A stretch of 64,000 nt of DNA from Rhizomys pruinosus (taxonomy: Eukaryota; Chordata; Mammalia; Rodentia; Spalacidae): contig VZQC01005595.1 of assembly GCA_009823505.1 (NCBI GenBank), positions 609,388-673,387 on the forward strand, read 5' to 3'. Position numbers and translations under genes: made by a program. The stretch's first letter is position 1, and the number at the start of each line of letters is the position of its first letter. The notes under the pieces were generated by a model, which worked only from the letters and a program-made list of their open reading frames with translations, did not search any database and was not told the origin of the DNA. Positions 44,852-55,852 of the stretch are shown here, piece after piece.

Positions 44852-44899
44852 TATTTTGGAGTGATAGTCAAAATTTTTTTAGACTATCACTCCAAAATA
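44852..44899. repeat. Perfect 18-bp inverted repeat (hairpin)
   Basis: Arms 44852-44869 and 44882-44899 are exact reverse complements (core TGGAGTGATAGTC / GACTATCACTCCA) around a 12-nt AT-only loop. Immediately to the right, two tandem ATATCTAAAATNTACTTAT units (44902-44945) follow. Confidence 0.95.
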
Positions 44900-44980
44900 T
44901 ATCTAAAATGTACTTATATATCAATATATATCTAAAATATACTTATCATATATCACAAAATATGATAAAGAATATATTCC

Positions 44981-45205
44981 TGGGCTGGAGAGATGGCCTA
45001 GTGGTTAAGAGCACTGACTACTCTTGCAGAGGAACTGGGTTCGATCCCCAGCACCCACATGGTGGCTGAGAACTATCTTTAACTCCAGTTCCAGGGGAAT
45101 CTGACACCCTCTTCTGACTTCTGTGGCATTGAACGACACAGATGCACAGAACTACATACAGACAGTACATTCATACACATACAAAAATAAATAAAATTAA
45201 GAAAA
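44981..45205 (+). mobile_element. B3-type SINE, no duplication, with target duplication
   Basis: GGGCTGGAGAGATGGCCTAG head, B box GGTTCGATCCC, single-copy core AACTCCAGTTCCAGGGGAA. Flanked by AAAGAATATATTCCT on both sides. Shows the family also mobilised in a form without the duplication. Confidence 0.94.
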
Positions 45206-45220
45206 GAATATATTCCTCAT

Positions 45221-45825
45221 TTGCAAAGTTTCTTATTCCGCACAGTGTAATCTCTTTCTCTGGCCTCTTAACATCCTTCTCTGGAAATATGTAGTATAAA
45301 TTATATTGGTAAATTGCCATGTGCTGTTTGCCATGCTAAGAGCTGACCCTAAGAACAGATGGGTCCACTTATCTCAGACTCAAACTCGCTTACCTCAAGT
45401 GTTCCTCTAGACAACTTATCTGAAGGCATTCTGGCCTCATGAACCTGTAACAGAGAGAAAAGAGAGCATCAACCAGCTAAGGGTATTCAGAACATTGTGC
45501 CCCTGAGGGCGAGTATAAGATAAACCATTTACAACAAAGTTTACATTGTTTATGTCAAGGTATCAAAATGCCTGCAGTGGAAATGAGGAAGTAGCTCATT
45601 GGTGATCAAGAATCTCTTTACATCACATGCACTTTCACTTGAAAGCCTCAGCACATGGTATGTGCTATGGCCTAGTCTGGTGATACCTGTGTTGTTTGCT
45701 ATTTATTTTTTACTTGGAAATCTCACTTGAGGGGAAATAATTTGCTCATTCTGGAGCTATCAGTGCAGAAGTCTGGGTAGCTGACTTGATTGGAATTTCA
45801 GTTAATCTGCTAGATGCATTTTTAT
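45221..45825. other. Single-copy DNA containing an exon-like segment
   Basis: Not assignable to any repeat that I recognise, less AT-rich than the flanks, and contains the exon-like sequence annotated at 45394-45444. Confidence 0.4.
45394..45444 (-). other. Candidate 51-bp exon on the minus strand
   Basis: Minus strand: a polypyrimidine tract CTCTCTTTTCTCTCTGTTACAG ends at 45445, followed by a 51-bp segment and then GAG|GTAAGC at 45394/45393. The length is a multiple of three; two of the three frames are open (one begins VHEARMPSDK, the other FMRPECLQIS). A matching exon or gene is not visible elsewhere in the window, so it would belong to a gene with large introns, or be an alternative or cryptic exon. 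I do not recognise the peptide. Sequence-only inference. Confidence 0.3.
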
Positions 45826-46170
45826 GGTTTGAGTATAATAACATGTTGCCTACATTCACAGGTGTTTGAACACCTGGTCACCAGTTGGTGGCACTGTTTG
45901 GAGAGGTTGTGGAAACATTGGGAGTTGAACTTTGAAGAAGTGTGTCATGGGGGTGGGCTTTCTCTTCTTTTCATTTTCTCTTCCCTCTAATTCTTATTTG
46001 TGGATGCAATGTGATCAGCCATCTTCCTCTCCAACCACCATCCTTTCCCTTCCTGTTGTCAGCTCTTCCACACCAAGATCCATGTCTCTGGAATTGAAAC
46101 CCATATAATTATTTTGTCTCTTAAATTGTTTTCTGTCAGGGCATTTTATCACAGCAACAGAGAAAAAACA
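45826..46170 (+). mobile_element. Solo MaLR LTR (ORR1/MT-like)
   Basis: Begins ATGGTTTGAGTATAATAACATG, then CCAGTTGGTGGCACTGTTTGG, GAAGTGTGTCATGGGGGTGGGC, TGTGGATGCAATGTGATCAGCC, and ends TTTTATCACAGCAACAGAGAAAAAAC. Confidence 0.8.
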
Positions 46171-46319
46171 AAGAAAACAAAAAGAAACACAGGAAAGAAA
46201 CAAAGCTGCAAGTGCCTGATTTGATGATGTTACTTTTGTTGTTTTTTTTCAGTTACATACTCCAACTATTTCTCCAGTAATTTGCTATTCATTATTTTGC
46301 ATCTCAAATTTTAATATCT

Positions 46320-46480
46320 ATGTTGTTTATACACCATTCGTCAATGGGAGGAAACTCAAGTGTGGTATTGTAAACATAGCCACATACACATGAATGGAAA
46401 GGTCCTAGATCCTAGAGAAACCCACAAAGCTGTCACAATCCTAGACTTATGTAATCTCTTAGTAAGTGATTAATGTTAAA
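46320..46480 (+). repeat. Fragment of Lx-like L1 3'-UTR-type repeat
   Basis: CAAGTGTGGTATTGTAAACATAGCCACATACACATG aligns with 12077-12112 and 32580-32612. Confidence 0.55.
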
Positions 46481-46662
46481 ATTTAAAGTTCTATGGGTCA
46501 CCTGTCATGGAATATTGCTCCATTTCAGTAAGTTTTGTGCTGGATATTTTTAGTGTCAACTTGACACACCTGGGTAGAGGGGGCATCAATTGGGGAACTT
46601 CCTCCATTGGACTGGCTTGTGGCCATGCCTATAGGGTATTTTCTTGATTTTGGGGTGATGTG

Positions 46663-47038
46663 AGATGCCATACTTATCACCTGGGGAAGGTGATCCTTTG
46701 TGGGCTTCCTCCACGTCTCAGGCAGGTTCCTGCCCTCTCTGGTCACCAGCCCTGAAGCCCATAGCGAAGGAAGGAGTTGCCAGGAACACAGAGAGAAACA
46801 GAAAGGGAGTAGAGGTGGCTTCCAAAGTGCAGGTGAGCCTGAAAGATCAAACGGAGAACTGGGAGTCCTCAGAGGGCCAAAAGACTCATTTATTGCAGGA
46901 GTTTTAGAGTCTTATGTAGTAGCTCTGGTGGCTTCTTAACAAGGGTGGGGGCGGTTTTACAATGGCCAAATTTCCTACCATTTGTTTCCTGAGATTAGGC
47001 TTTTATGGTGGATGTACCATTTGGTTCCTGAGACTAAG

Positions 47039-47091
<53 letters not shown>

Positions 47092-47259
47092 TGTGCCTCA
47101 GAAGTGTCAGGCTTAGGAATGTCTCACCTCAAGTTACACTCCCCAGGGGATGGGCTGCAGGCACCTAATGTTCACCAGGCCAGTGGGAGCTGGCTTAAGC
47201 TCCTTCTGACCTTCTAGATTCTCTGGGTAAAAAGCTAGCTTACGTACTGCTCAGCCATC
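46663..47259 (-). mobile_element. Solo ERV LTR inserted in MaLR 5' LTR
   Basis: About 600 bp of sequence foreign to the MaLR. On the minus strand it has a TATA-like CATAAG and a CAATAAATGAGTC polyadenylation signal (TTTATTG at about 46891), separated by about 25 bp, then a C/T-rich U5-like part, which is the arrangement of a short-R class I/II LTR. A (TG)n tract lies in its U3. Likely ends are TGATGG (minus start at 47258) and CATCA near 46660. A clear target duplication was not found. Confidence 0.6.
47039..47095. repeat. (TG)n microsatellite
   Basis: About 27 GT units with one ATGT interruption. Confidence 0.96.
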
Positions 47260-48442
47260 ATGGAATATCAGGCCCCACTGTCCTGTATTGTGTAAGAAGG
47301 CAGGCTGAGCATGGGCCAGTAAAGCAAGCCAGTAACCAGCATTTCTCCATGGCGTGTGCTTCAACTTCTGCCTCCAGGTTCCTGTCCTGAGTTCCTACCT
47401 TGGGCTTTCTCAGTGAAGAACTGTGACCTGGGAGATGAAAGACAAACACTTTGCTCCCCAAGTTGATATTGGTCAGAATGTTTTGTCACAGAAATTAAGA
47501 GCAAACTGGGATAGAAATTGGTACTGAGTGGGGTATTGCTGTGCCAGATTAGACATTTGTTCTGGGGGAAGGAATGCGGAAGCATTTGGGACTATGGGCT
47601 AGAAAAGCCATTGTATTCTTAGAGTTTGTTGCTGTGAAACTTGAAACAGTTACGCTGAAATAATTGTAAAAGATGGAGGCATGCTTATGAGACTTCAAAG
47701 GGAAGAGACTATCTGTGAAGTTTGTATGCTACTTTCATTTTGAGAATCTGTGAGTTCTAGACAGCTGAGGCAGAAGAATCAGCAGTGGTTGCAAAGAAAT
47801 TAGAACCTGAAGTTGAACCTTTGTTTTAATGGGACAACTGATGCTGGTTAGCTGGAGCTGAAAAATCAACTATACGTAACAAGAGACCAGCATCAATGTG
47901 GTTAAATCTAGGAAGAATTTCCTCAGGGTCTAGACACAGAAGCTGTGGACTAGAGGGAGTTCAAGACTCCATTAAAGTTTGAAGCAGGACTTGGTAATGT
48001 GTAAGAGTCTCTTATATGGTTCTGGTAAGAACAGCTGGGACTTAGCACTGGGAGAGGCCAGGAAAAGCTATTGGTGAAAGTACAGCATCAATTGCAGTGA
48101 AGACACAAGAATTTCATGGGACACGAAGAAATCTGAGGCTTTGCATCTGGAGTGGTAAAAAAGATCATTGGTGAAAGTGCAGCCTCAGTTTCAGTGGAGA
48201 CCTAGCTTTCTGGAGATGCCAGGACCATGGGACAACCACCAAAGGCAGTAGCAGTTGTGGAATAGAGCTGGCCTGAGCCTGTGAGACATGCTTATGGACA
48301 GCAGAGTCAAAGAAGTGGAGTTGCTGAAACCTGTTGGAGCTCAGAAGATCAAGAGTGCATCCTGGACATCCAGCCTGGAGCTACTCTGCTGGACTTAGGT
48401 TTTCCTTAGGTGTGCCCAATTCTTCCCTTTGAAATAGTGCTT

Positions 48443-48670
48443 GGGCTGGAGAGATGGCCTAGGGGTTAAGAGCGCCGACTGCTCTTGCAGAGGACCTGGG
48501 TTCGATCCCCAGCACCCACATGGTGGCTGAGAACCGTCTTTAACTCCAGTTCCAGGGGAATCAGATGCCCTCTTCTGACCTCTGCAGCAGTGCATGACAT
48601 GTTTGCACCAATCTACATGCAGACAGTACATTCATACACATATGACAGTAAATAAAAATAAAATAAAATA
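48443..48670 (+). mobile_element. B3-type SINE, no duplication, with target duplication
   Basis: GGGCTGGAGAGATGGCCTAGG head, B box GGTTCGATCCC, single-copy core CTTTAACTCCAGTTCCAGGGGAATC, (AAAAT)n tail. AAATAGTGCTT on both sides (48432-48442 and about 48671-48681). Confidence 0.94.
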
Positions 48671-49064
48671 AAATAGTGCTTGTTTTGGATTTTACAGGAG
48701 AAGACTATGAACTTTTAAATGTTTGGATTTTTTGAAGGACTGTGGGGCTTTTAAGGTGGTACTGTTTTAGGTTGCAATATTAATGTTAATATCATATCCT
48801 GGGGAAAAAAGTAAATCATATCTTGGGGAAAATAAATGTTTAATAGTGAAGTGTTTGTTTGTCAAGTTGACCAGGGGTCAATTGTACTGGATAACTTTAT
48901 TGTCAACACCTGGGCTAAAGGAATCTCAGGTAGGGAATTGCTGCCATTTGGCTGCTCTCTGGCTGGCTGTAGGGTACTTTTTGTTGTTGTTGCTAGGTGA
49001 TGTGGAAGGGCCCAGCCCTGGGGGCACTGTCACCCCTGGGCAGGTTGTTGTATACTATGTAAGA

Positions 49065-49203
49065 AAATGGGATGAATTCAATTGAGAAATGATGTATGAT
49101 GTATGGAAATAGTTTAATAACAATGATAAATTTAAAAAAGAAAAAAAAAGAAATCCAATAATAAAAAACACACATGTAGATAAAAAAAAAAAGAAAGAAA
49201 AGA
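49065..49203 (+). mobile_element. L1 3'-tail insertion, about 140 bp
   Basis: Starts AATTGAGAAATGATGTATGATG, similar to the termini at 12935 and 13855, followed by an A-rich tail of about 70 bp. It interrupts an otherwise continuous MaLR 3' LTR. Confidence 0.65.
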
Positions 49204-49479
49204 AGTATGATGAGTATGAGCCAAGGGAGCAACCAGTAAGGATATTCCTCCATGGCCTGTGCTTCAGCTTCTGCCTTCAGGTTCCTACTGTGAGTTCTTG
49301 CCTTGGCTCCCTAAGTGATGAACTGTCCCTGAAAGATGTAAGACAAATAAACTCTTTCTTCCCCAAGTTGGTGTTGGTCAGAATGTTTTATGATAATTTT
49401 TTACATTTATACATGAAAATATGATCATATCCACCACTGTTTTTTTTTTCCTTTCCAGCCTCCTCCATGATCTCACCAA

Positions 49480-49780
49480 CATGGTATGATATTTAGATTT
49501 GTGAAAACTTGGAAGCAACAAAGATGTCCATTAATAGACAACAGGATAAGCAAACTTTAACATATCTATCTAATGGAATATCATTCAACTAGAATGCTGT
49601 GGGCTTTCATGACATGAATAGATATGGAGGACTACTGTGTATTCCTAAGCAAAAGAAACTAAACTGGGAAGGCTGCATAGTATATGAGTCCAACAATGTA
49701 ACTGTGGAAAATGAAAACTCATAGCCATGGGAAAGATCCTCAGTTATCACAGTTGGAAAGGACAGAATAGGCTTCACATA
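49480..49780 (+). mobile_element. Ancient mammalian L1 3' segment (L1M-like)
   Basis: AAACTTGGAAGCAACAAAGATGTCC, TGGAATATCATTCAACTAG, ACATGAATAGATATGGAGGA and GTATATGAGTCCAACAATGTAAC occur in the order of the ORF2 end and 3' UTR of old placental L1M elements; much older than the other L1s. Confidence 0.7.
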
Positions 49781-49919
49781 GGATAGCTATATGAATAAAA
49801 AATGTACTAAAAGATACTACTTAATGCACAAGAGTCACATGACATTAAATTCACTAGTTAGTAAATTAATTCCAAAATATAATTTTTGGGGAAAAATAAG
49901 TTTACATATACCCTACATG

Positions 49920-50060
49920 AGTGGACATTGTTGCACCCAGAAAACAAGGGTTATTAAATTAAAATTTCAGTACAAGACTCTCTCTGAAAGTTTGGTCAAG
50001 GACATCCCAGAGGTCTCCAAAATAATGCAAGCTATGCTGCTGTTCTTGTCTATAAGGTTT
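49920..50060 (+). repeat. Fragment of Lx-like L1 3'-UTR-type repeat
   Basis: TTGGTCAAGGACATCCCAGAGGTCTCCAAAATAATGCAAGCTATG aligns with 32299-32340. Confidence 0.5.
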
Positions 50061-51640
50061 CTTTTTTTCATATTCTTATTATGAATTTGCAAATATTAAT
50101 TATGTATTAACAAAAGTTACCTATTTATATGAATACCACTACCTAGCAATTACTATTACAGTCCTTCATTTGACCTCATTACATTTTTATTGTCCTTGTT
50201 GGGGTTTCCATCTAAACAGACAATTACAAATATAAGTAACAGTGAATTCATCATTATAGTGTAGGAACTGAGAAACAAGATGGAGACAACATTGCTTTAC
50301 TGAAAAAAGCAAAAGGAGAGCAGGATGAAAGAAAGAGGGCCCAAGAGTGGACTTGGAAAACACCCTGAAATGCTAAGTGGCAGACCCAGGAAGGTTGTTT
50401 TCCTGTTACTATATTATGAAACATCATCATACTCTCTTTTAAACCACACAAGTTAGTTTAGAAACCCAAACTAAAAAAAAAAATAAATAAATAATTATCG
50501 AGTACTAATAAAACAATGAAGTTATTATATCTTATTTCTAGTTAATTTTCTAGGAGGAAGAAAATGGCATCACATTCCCACTGTGCTTGTGAATTGAAAG
50601 AAAAGAATGTGAGTTCACTCAGTTTAGAAAGCTATCACTCAGTAAGGCAGGTTGAGGTTAGCATTAATCTTGAGACCATGCAAATTGTTTCCTGCAAGTC
50701 ACAAAGGGATGCTAATGAGTATCATAGTGAGAAAACTCTATTGCTCCCTGTGTGGCTTCAAAGCTAACATTAATCCAGAGCCTGTGTGAAGTTTGCCCCC
50801 TAAACACAAAAGACTTCATTTCCTTAATTTTTTGTCATTTGGTATTATATATTTGTAACAAAGAAACATAATGTGCAGGCCTGCTGCAATGTTCAGGGAC
50901 AACAACAGCAAAATGCTGGACAAAGAGACAAGTAGAATTTACAAAAAGAGTTCAAAGATCCTCAGAACCAATTCATATACAGCACCAATTAGAATGGAAG
51001 GAAATGTATTGTATAACTTGGACATAATGACAGAAACAAAATGAAGAAAATGCAAATCAAGTGTTTTAAGATAATAGTTTCCTACCATAAAAAAGCATAT
51101 TTTTCTCATTCTCGCTCTTTTAAATTGTTGGAACTACAATTAACTACTAAAAACATGTTTCCATCCCATTTTGAATATTAAAATTAAAGATGAAATAACA
51201 AATAGTTCTCATTTGTTAGGGCCATTTGTTGGATTCTTGGTTTCTGTGTCACAAGATTCATTTCTTGGTCTCAGAATACTGGAATCTCACTTAATAAAGT
51301 CAGAATAAACAGTGAAGCGCTCAAGAGGAGAAAACAGAGTTAAGGTTTCATTTCTAGAAGTTTAATCACTCAGAATCAAAGAGAATTCATGAGTAGAAAA
51401 AAAAATCAAACCCTTCTTATCTATGCCATTTTGAGGTATTATATGGACATGTGTATTAACACCACTTATCCATATCCCTTATTCATATACTATAGTTTTA
51501 CATCACATAGGCCCCCATGAAGTCTTGCTTGGCATGGGAATTCAGTTTTCTGGATAGACGGATGGATAGATAGCTAGGTAGATAGATGATAGATAGATAG
51601 TCAAATTTATGTCTCTGAAGGCCTGCTCTGTATTGTAGGT
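50061..51640. other. Single-copy DNA, no recognised feature
   Basis: Frames at 50254-50451 (minus) and 50564-50767 (plus) are 65-67 codons without domains. A GATA-rich microsatellite lies at its right side. Confidence 0.45.
51555..51600. repeat. (GATA)n microsatellite, imperfect
   Basis: GATA/GATG units with interruptions. Confidence 0.9.
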
Positions 51641-51985
51641 TAACCTACTGGAAACTGTAGTCACACTGTTAAGCGGAGCTAACTCTACACCTCCCAGCAA
51701 CCATCAGTTGCCAATAGTTCCTCAGGTAAGGTTGAGGCTTCTTAGCCATTTCCATGTCTATGCTATGATTTTGGCTGGCTGGTGCTTATGTGGAATTTGT
51801 GAACACTGTCACCATTGCTGTGAATTCAGTGAAGGAAATTCCCAGTTGTTTGGAAGTCTTTCTTTGTGGTCATCCACTTCCCACTTCTTCCGTGTCATGG
51901 ATGCCCCCCCCCCACATTCTTCAATGATACCTGAGCTTTGGGAAGCAGACTTTGATATAGGTTTCCTTTTCACATAGAAGCACTC
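51641..51985 (-). repeat. Old L1 3' UTR (Lx-like), minus strand
   Basis: Reverse complement of the blocks seen on plus elsewhere: CATCAGTTGCCAATAGTTCCTCAGG (reverse of GAGGAGCTATTGGCAACTGATG), GGAAGTCTTTCTTTGTGGTCATCCACTTCC and TCAATGATACCTGAGCTTTGG. Confidence 0.72.
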
Positions 51986-52242
51986 TATGGAATCTTATTT
52001 TCTGAATGTTGGCCAGTTGTGCAGATCTGTGTAAATTACCCTCTACTATAAGAAAATCATTCTAGGTGAGGTGGAAGAAGCAATTTGTGGGTATAACAGT
52101 AAGTCCTTAGGAGTCAGTTTAATACTATTTCCACTTAGCAAAATAATAGTAGTAGGTACTCCCCTTTGTCCTGTGACCTATCTAGCCTCAGGTTCCTAGG
52201 TCTGATATGTTAGTTTTGGACCCCATCTTAAACAGTAGACTT

Positions 52243-52391
52243 TTCTGGGCATGGTGGCACACAGCAGCACTCAGGAAGCAGAGGCAGGCAGATCTCTGTG
52301 AGTTCAAAGCCAGCCTGGTCTATATAGTAAGTTCCAGGACAGCTCGAGATACAGGGAGACCCTGTCTCAAAAAAAGACCAAAAAAAAAAAA
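52243..52391 (+). mobile_element. B1 SINE
   Basis: GGGCATGGTGGCACAC, GGAAGCAGAGGCAGGCAGATC, GAGTTCAAAGCCAGCCTGGTC, ACAGGGAGACCCTGTCTC and an A-rich tail. A 14-bp part of the head is missing. Confidence 0.94.
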
Positions 52392-53020
52392 TCGACTTTA
52401 AATCCAAATGAGAAAGTGTTTCTTACTCCCATCATATGTGTGTCCTTATTGTTGCACCAGTGGACATACTCTTGCCAGGCCAGTTGTGGCACTTCTTAGG
52501 GTTCATATCAGGTTAAGGCTGATGACTAATTTTCTCTTCAGGGAGCATGCATAGCACCTTCCAGTACTATGAAATCTCGCCAGCAGAGATGAAGCTTTCA
52601 ATTAGCACCAGCTTGATTTCTTCTTGATTGTTCTACCACTCATGTGTGTACTATCTTCGGCAGTAGGAATTTATCATCAAGTTATGGCGGATAATCAAGA
52701 GCAGGAGCAATAGCGAGTAATGTTTTTGTCTCTGTGAGACCCACAGCTTAATGAAAGTCTATTCCTAGCACTGGGCTTTTATTTTGTTAGCTTATAGAGG
52801 AAATGTCCCCATCCTATATGGTATTGAATTTAGACTCTTTTTATAATGTGTATGTGTATATTTTAAGATGCTTCTAGTGGTAGTTGTCTTTATGGCTATT
52901 TAAAAAGATTTAGCATTAGTTATCACTCCCCTTACTCTACACTGCAGCCCCATTTCTACCTCATATAACCTGCCTATTCTATTATTCCTCTTTCCCACTT
53001 ATATCATGACATTCCTTTTT
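52392..53020. other. Single-copy DNA, no recognised feature
   Basis: No reading frame or repeat that I can support. Confidence 0.45.
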
Positions 53021-53028
53021 TTAAAATT

Positions 53029-53071
<43 letters not shown>

Positions 53072-53287
53072 TGTGTATGAATGTATTGTCTGCATGTAGG
53101 TTTGTGCACCCGTGTTGTGCAATGCTGCGGATGTCAGAAGAGGGTGTCAGATTCCCCTGGAACTGGAGTTCTCCTGGAATTGGAGTTACAGACGGTTCTC
53201 GGCCACCATGTGGGTGCTGGGGATCGAACCCGGGTCCTCTGCAAGAGCAGTCGGCGTTCTCAACTGCTAGGCCATCTCTCCAGCCCC
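53021..53287 (-). mobile_element. B3-type SINE, duplication-bearing
   Basis: Reverse orientation with an expanded (ATTT)n tail (53031-53073) and complete head at 53287. Internal duplication present, B box perfect on the minus strand (GGTTCGATCCC). It directly abuts the tail of the L1-tailed repeat copy B. Confidence 0.93.
53031..53073. repeat. (ATTT)n microsatellite in SINE tail
   Basis: Ten or more ATTT units. Confidence 0.95.
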
Positions 53288-53291
53288 ACAT

Positions 53292-53885
53292 CACATTTTT
53301 TTTGCAATTTATTTTTTTTTATTGATGCTTTGTGTATTTCATAGATCATTTTCCAATTCAGTTCAGGAATATATCCCCTTCCCTTCCCCCCAACCCAACC
53401 CCTACCCCATTCCCAGGATCATGCATTCTGGCCGTAGAGTTTTTTTGCATCTTTCCCTGCTTTTTTGTGTTTGTTTTTCATTTCATTTTTTAACAATAAA
53501 GTGATAATTGTTTGAAATACAAGCATCTTCCATGTAAACCAATTGCAAGCAAGAAGGTTTGTGCCCAAAATCACACAGCTCAGGGGTTCCACCACACCAG
53601 CAGGGGGGGCTTGTATGTTCAATCAAGTTGATCAAATGAGTGTCCAGTCTATATTGTTGTAGTTTCACCATTAACCCCAATCGCAGCCCTTACATTCTAC
53701 CACGCCCCCTCTTCCGCAGATTGTTCCCTAGGCTTAGAAAAGGGGCACAGGTGGATGAGAAGCAAAACACTCTACTTTCTCTGGAGCTGATGTCTTGGTC
53801 TCTAGTTAATTTTGGCTGTTTTCTTTCATGGGCTGCCAGCTTGTCCAGGCATAACCTTTCGATCCTACTAATGAAGCACATGACA
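53292..53885 (-). repeat. L1-tailed repeat, copy B
   Basis: Nearly identical to copy A (34777-35340) across about 580 bp, including TTTTATTGATGCTTTGTGTATTTCATA, the C-rich polypyrimidine stretch at about 53378-53407, CTTGTATGTTCAATCAAGTTGATC, GAGTGTCCAGTCTATATTG and AGGCTTAGAAAAGGGGCACAGG. Differences are mostly point changes and small indels, so the two copies dispersed relatively recently. Confidence 0.68.
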
Positions 53886-53952
53886 TTCTACCTCCCTTCC
53901 CTTGTACTCTTACCTGATAAATATTTACTAATTTACTGCCCTCCTTAATTTT

Positions 53953-54176
53953 CTTTTTTATTATTATTTTTATTTTATGACCATGAGTGTTATGCCTGCA
54001 TGTGTGTAAGTACATCTATATCTTGCAATGCCCACAGAGTTCAGAAGATTTTGTAGGATTTCCTGGAACTGGAGTTACAGATAATTGTTAGCCTACATGA
54101 GGGCACCGGCAATCAAACCAGGTTCCTCTACAATAGCAGCCAGTGCTCTTAACTGCTGAGTCATCTTTGCAGTCCC
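53953..54176 (-). mobile_element. B3-type SINE, old, no duplication
   Basis: Reverse orientation: T/A-rich tail, GCCTGCATGTGTGTAAGTACATC, CCTGGAACTGGAGTTACAG single-copy core, AACTGCTGAGTCATCTTTGCAGTCCC head. Confidence 0.83.
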
Positions 54177-55107
54177 ATGATTTTTAAATTAAAACATGCA
54201 CATTTATGATTTCTAATCTAGAATCCAGTTATGAGAGAGAACATATGGCATATGTCTTTCTGTGACTGATTTACCTCAGAGAGGTTGGTTGTTTCCAGTT
54301 CAAGTCATTTAGCTGAGATTTTCATAATTTCATTAAATAACTGAATAATATTCCACTATGAATATATTCCACTATGAATATATACCACAACTTTATTATT
54401 CCTTCATCAGTTGATAGACTAGGTTGTTCCTAATTTCTGCTTATAATGAAAAGAACATCAGTGAACATGGATGAACATGTAATTTTGTAGTACAATATAT
54501 AATCTTTTGTGTATATGCTAAAATGTAGTATAGCTCACTTATATGGTATACTTATTGCTAGCTATTTGATGAAATTCCACACTTATTTGCACATTGGAGG
54601 CAACAATTTGCACTTGCACCATTAGCGGAGAAGAGTTTTGCTTTCTACAGATCCACATCAACATTTGGTGTTTGTTCTTTAGCTCTTTTCCATTCTGAGC
54701 AGGATAGAATTAAGTCTCAAAGTGATTTTAATTTACATTTTCCATGTAAATGAAGATGTTGAAATAAAATTAACTATTTCCCAGCCATTTGAATGTCGTA
54801 TTTAGAGAACACCCTGTTCATCTTCTTGCCCCAGTTTTAAATGTGTTGTTTGCTTTTGATGCTTATTTTTTTTTATTTCTTTGAATATTATAGATACAAA
54901 ATTTCTATCAGAGATATACCTGATAAATATTTTGTCTCATTCTGTAAATTGCTTCTCCACTCAAATGATAGTGTCATTTCATTTGCTTTACAGAAGTCTT
55001 TAATTTCATGAAGTGACATTTGTCAGTTTAGGATTTAATGGTTTCTCCATAGGAGTCCTGTTCGGAAAGTCCTGTCCTGCATGGTGAAAGATAGGAATCT
55101 AGTTTCA

Positions 55108-55266
55108 TTCTTTTTTTTTTTTTTTCTTTTCGAGGCAGGGTCTCCCTGTAGCCCCAGTTGTCCTGGAACTCACTCTGTAGACCAGGCTGGCCTTGATCTC
55201 ACAAAAATCTGCCTGCCTCTGCCTCCCAAGTGCTACGATTAAAGGCGTGCGCCACCACGCCAGGTT
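55108..55266 (-). mobile_element. B1 SINE in L1-8
   Basis: T-run, GAGGCAGGGTCTCCCTGTAGCC, GACCAGGCTGGCCTTGATCTC, complete end GCGCCACCACGCCAGG with CpGs preserved. Confidence 0.95.
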
Positions 55267-55624
55267 TTACTTTAACATGTAGCTCTCCAGTTCGAACAGT
55301 ACCATTTGTTGAATGTGTTTTCTTTCTCTACTCTGTATTTGTGGCTCCTTTGTCAAAATGTAGGTGGTAGTAAGTGAATGGAATTAAATCTGAGTGTTTT
55401 CTATTCAACCGATCAACATGGCTGTTTATATGCCAACATATTATAGTGCTATCTTATAATTTGAGATAAGGGATGAGAATGCCTCCAGCAGTTTTCTTGT
55501 TCAGGGTTATTTCATCTAAACTGGGTTTGTCATTGTTTCTACATAAGATATGAAATACTTTTGTCAATTTCCATGAAGAATTGTGTTGGAATTTTAATGG
55601 GTATTGCATTGAATTTGTAGAAAT

Positions 55625-55852
55625 TTTTTAAATTTTATTTATTTATTCTTATGCATATGAATGTACTGTCTGCATGCAGCTTGGTGCACCCGTGGTGTGC
55701 AATGCTGGGGAGGTCAGAAGAGGGCGTCGGATTCCCAGGGAACTGTAGCCAAAGATGGTTCTCAGCCACCATGTGGGTGCTGGGGATCGAACCTGGGACC
55801 TCTGCAAGAGCAGTTGGAGCTCTTAACCGCTAGGCGATCTCTCCACCCCATG
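55625..55852 (-). mobile_element. B3-type SINE, no duplication, with target duplication
   Basis: Reverse orientation. The core is shortened (CAGGGAACTGTAGCCAAAG) with no duplicate. GAATTTGTAG flanks both sides (55611-55620 and about 55853-55862). Confidence 0.92.

Larger units (their letters stand above)
46537..49395 (+). mobile_element. Complete ERVL-MaLR element (MT type), multiply interrupted
   Basis: LTR-internal-LTR structure. The 5' LTR is 46537-46662 plus 47260-47505, split by an unrelated ERV LTR. The internal region (about 47506-48884) begins GAAATTGGTACTGAGTGGGGTATTGC, a conserved MaLR start, and carries a SINE at 48443-48670. The 3' LTR is 48885-49065 plus 49204-49395, split by a 140-bp A-rich L1 tail. 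It encodes nothing. Confidence 0.87.
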
